This document shows positions 36,222 through 39,250 of a DNA stretch of 39,250 nucleotides, piece after piece. The stretch is from Plasmodium malariae (Eukaryota; Apicomplexa; Aconoidasida; Haemosporida; Plasmodiidae). Under the pieces are notes generated by a model that did not search any database, was not told where the DNA came from, and saw only the letters and a program-made list of their open reading frames with translations. The position numbers and the translations under genes were made by a program. The stretch is taken from NCBI RefSeq assembly GCF_900090045.1, contig NW_021638303.1, positions 1-39,250 of the forward strand, given 5' to 3'. Positions within the stretch are counted from its first letter, which is position 1. Every line of letters starts with the position of its first letter.

Positions 36222-39200
36222 GATACATATTCTTGATATTTGAATATATTCAGAATGAAAAATAATTAGCAATTCTGTAATATACACCAAATATAGAAAG
36301 ATGCTACTTTCAATATTTTAATTTTGTTTCAACATTTTTTATATTTTCATAAATTCTCACTAAAATGTGAGGATAATATATTGCATAGTATAAAAAAATT
36401 TAATTTAAAAAAATAACTTAAAATATTTATCATTATGTTTTTTATAATGAAGTATCTCCAATTATAATAATCTAATTCGAATTTTAACTTAAATATCCAA
36501 AATATAAAAATTAATTATTTAACACTACAGTAATTATTAACGTATTATATGGAATAATTAAAAAAAAAAAAATAAAAACATTTATTTCGACATATTTTTA
36601 AATATTGTTTCTATTTATCATATCAAACATATATAATGTGGAGACTAAAAAATAATATACATTAATGTTTTAATTATAAATTTAAAAATATATATTGAAC
36701 TAGTCATGCTAATTTATACAAACTCTGTCATATAGTTGTTCACTGTTATAATTGAGGGTAGTTAATATAAAATAATAATTAAAAATTAATATTTAAAAAA
36801 ACAATTTTCCATTTTAAAAAACTACAGGTTATTCCGAAATAATTATATTTAAATTAATATATGCATAAAATATAATATATTATTCTAAATATTTTTTTTC
36901 GTAATACATAATATCTGAAAATTTTTATAATATAAAAAGTTTAAACAATAATAATTATTTTTTTATCATAAATATATAAAATATATTGTTCATTTTTTGG
37001 AATACATTTTAATAATATTCAATAATATATTATGAATTTATTAATTCACAATAATTTTACAAAATATTCATCAAACAAAAATTAATATTTATATTTATGT
37101 ATATAAAAATAAATATATCTTAAAATAAATTAATAATCCACTGCATGCAGTAACAATAATTTCAGAAATATTTCATTCTGTATATATCTAAAAATAAAAT
37201 TTATATATATTATTTTTGTGTTAATGTACATAATAAAATAATAATAAGCTCAACAAAAATTATCATTAATTATTTTTTATTATGAAAAACGTTCGACAAA
37301 TTCATAGTTAATTACTTGGTTCCTTATATAAACATACTATGACTAAAATATTTAAAAAAAAATAAATTCAAAATCAAGTTAATATTGTTTATGGAAATTC
37401 ATTTAGTAAATATAATAATGTAAATCCTAATATTATTGTTCATTATTATAAACAATACGAGTAAAATGTTTAATATATAATAAGAACAAAATATTTTTTC
37501 AATAATACATGAAAAACTTCGTAGTTTCTTAAAAAAAATTAATAAACAAAAAAATAAAAAGAATACGATTACATTTAAGCTACAATATATGAATTACAAA
37601 AATAATAACACGGTAATTAACACAATAAAATTATTATTCCATAACATTAGATATATATAGTTATTTTATGAGTTAGAAAGGTATATATTTTATTTACTTT
37701 CTATAGTTCATTATATGGTCGCCATATATTTGGATTCATTCAAAACATACATTTTTATAAGGATAGTCCTCAAACGATTTTAATAATTAGTAAAAATTTG
37801 CATATTGTATTACATTATGAGATACTTTTTAAATGTATATATATCTTATACTATAAAATGATTCTGAATACTTATGTTATACGTATATTAAACTTAGAAT
37901 TATTTAAAATATATAAGCTATTTTCTTTCTTTTATATATATATATACCTAATTTATTATGTAATTAAATTTCAAGAAATTTTACTTAGATATTATATTTA
38001 AACATGAATATACATTACCATGATTAAGTAATGTTTATGTAATAAATATATAACATTACATATAATTGAATAAATTTTTCTCGCGTGCATTAACGTATGC
38101 ATATGAACTGAACTTTCTATTTTTCATTCTTTTTATATATATTTTTTTTTTTTATTTCTTATAGAAGTGCTTATAAGACAGTGCAATATAGTTTTTTCAT
38201 ACACATATGTTAAAATTATGTTTCGTACTTAGCAACTTTATTTATAATTACCTTATATTATTCAGATGTATATGAGAACTAATTATTTTTATTTACTGAA
38301 TTACATTAAATATACAGAGTAGCGATTATGTTATTTTTTATAAATTCACACTGAATCATATATAACAAAATAAATTATTTAATCATATAGAACAAAATTT
38401 ACAATATACTTAAATTACTATGATCATAAAATTTTAATGTTTAACTTCATTTCTCATTCCCCAACTAAAATATAACTTGCTTATTTCATATTAAATTATT
38501 ATAATATCACACTTTATTTTATTTTTTTAAAATAGATTACTTATAATTTAATATTAAAATTTATATTACTTTATATCATATAAAATTTCAAAATCAAATA
38601 AAATTAGATGCTCTATTTTTTATCCTGAACAATAATAATAAAATTCATTTAAATATTATTAAAATAATAATGTTATAAAATATTTTTGTTTTCAGTGATG
38701 CAGTACATTTATTAAATTCAATTAAGCTTATTTATAGATTATAATGCATATTTAATAAATATATTTTATTTTATAATTTAATTATAATATGTGTAACTGC
38801 AATTCTAATTTTTTTTCAATGGTAACTTAAATATTAATACAAATTAAAAATTCTTGCCATGTGAAATTAAAAATTATTTCTTTATTAAAGTTCCTACTAG
38901 CAATATTTTCATTCAACACATGTTGGTTATGCGTATACACTAGTCGTATATTCTCTACGTTCTTAAAGTACATTTAAAATAAAAAAAATATATGCATGCA
39001 TAATTTTATTGACTAAAAATACTATTTAAATGTAAGAAAGTGTAATAACTAAAATGTATTAATGTTATATAATAATTATCATTTAAATCTTTAAAAAAGC
39101 TTATTTAATAAATGAAACTTTTTCATTAATATAACGAGCAAAAATTTTCATGAGAAGCATTATGTCATTCACATATTTAATCATGCCTCATAAAAAAATT

Positions 39201-39250
39201 AGAATAATTATCTAAAGATATCTTCATAAAACTTATCTAACAACAAATAA
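36222..39250. other. A+T-rich intergenic to window end, no gene seen
   Basis: This 3 kb stretch is the 5' flank of the 35451-36221 gene and beyond. The open frame at 37798-38001 is A+T-rich, rich in Ile, Leu and Tyr, and has no splice or family support. A weak repeat of 34260-34490 lies at about 37290-37750. No telomere repeat is reached. Confidence 0.55.
36236..36252 (-). promoter_or_regulatory. conserved 5' flank motif, gene 35451-36221
   Basis: The + strand text ATATTTGAATATATTCA matches the consensus ATATTNNAATATATTCA completely. It ends 14 nt before the ATG on the coding strand. With the copy at 11118 it shows that the two paralogues share their 5' flank as well as their coding sequence. 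Confidence 0.5.

Overview
This is eukaryotic nuclear DNA from a malaria parasite (Plasmodium), almost certainly a subtelomere. The evidence is the extreme A+T content, long homopolymer and (AT)n runs, and sparse short genes with a 25-30 codon signal exon, a small GT-AG intron and one large exon. The gene content (PIR, an STP1-like tail, PEXEL-type exported two-membrane-span proteins) is that of multigene families that export proteins into the host red cell. The exported families look most like fam-l/fam-m and related families of Plasmodium malariae. That species call is an inference from remembered family sequences; no search was run.

Layout. Positions 162-1135 and 6453-7505 hold two decayed PIR genes on the + strand, inside two diverged copies (about 162-3180 and 6526-9600) of one segmental duplication. 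All other genes are on the - strand: 3826-4770 a broken fam-l/fam-m-like gene; 10223-11103 an intact exported protein; 14632-16519 a three-exon surface protein with a PIR N-terminal domain and an STP1-like basic tail; 21788-22679 a decayed fam-l/fam-m-like gene of a second subtype; 24239-25215 an intact fam-l/fam-m-like gene with a canonical PEXEL; 28314-29209 and 30841-31740 a neighbouring pair of another exported family, the second off frame by one base in a run of 19 A; 35451-36221 an intact paralogue of the 10223 gene. The rest (over 70 percent) is A+T-rich sequence without recognisable genes.

How the parts fit. The two-exon genes all have a signal-anchor exon 1 (75-90 nt), a phase 0 intron of about 120-160 nt, then PEXEL or a PEXEL-like remnant at about residue 50 and two C-terminal membrane spans. 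They are expected to enter the ER, be cleaved at PEXEL and be exported. The PIR/STP1-like protein lacks a signal peptide and has one membrane span, as PIR proteins do. In four of the two-exon genes from two C-terminal types, a 16-17 nt motif ends exactly 14 nt before the start codon, and similarity extends from there through exon 1 and the N-terminal half of exon 2. This suggests a mobile 5' cassette combined with different C-terminal halves. I found no tRNA, rRNA, CRISPR, transposon or telomere repeats.
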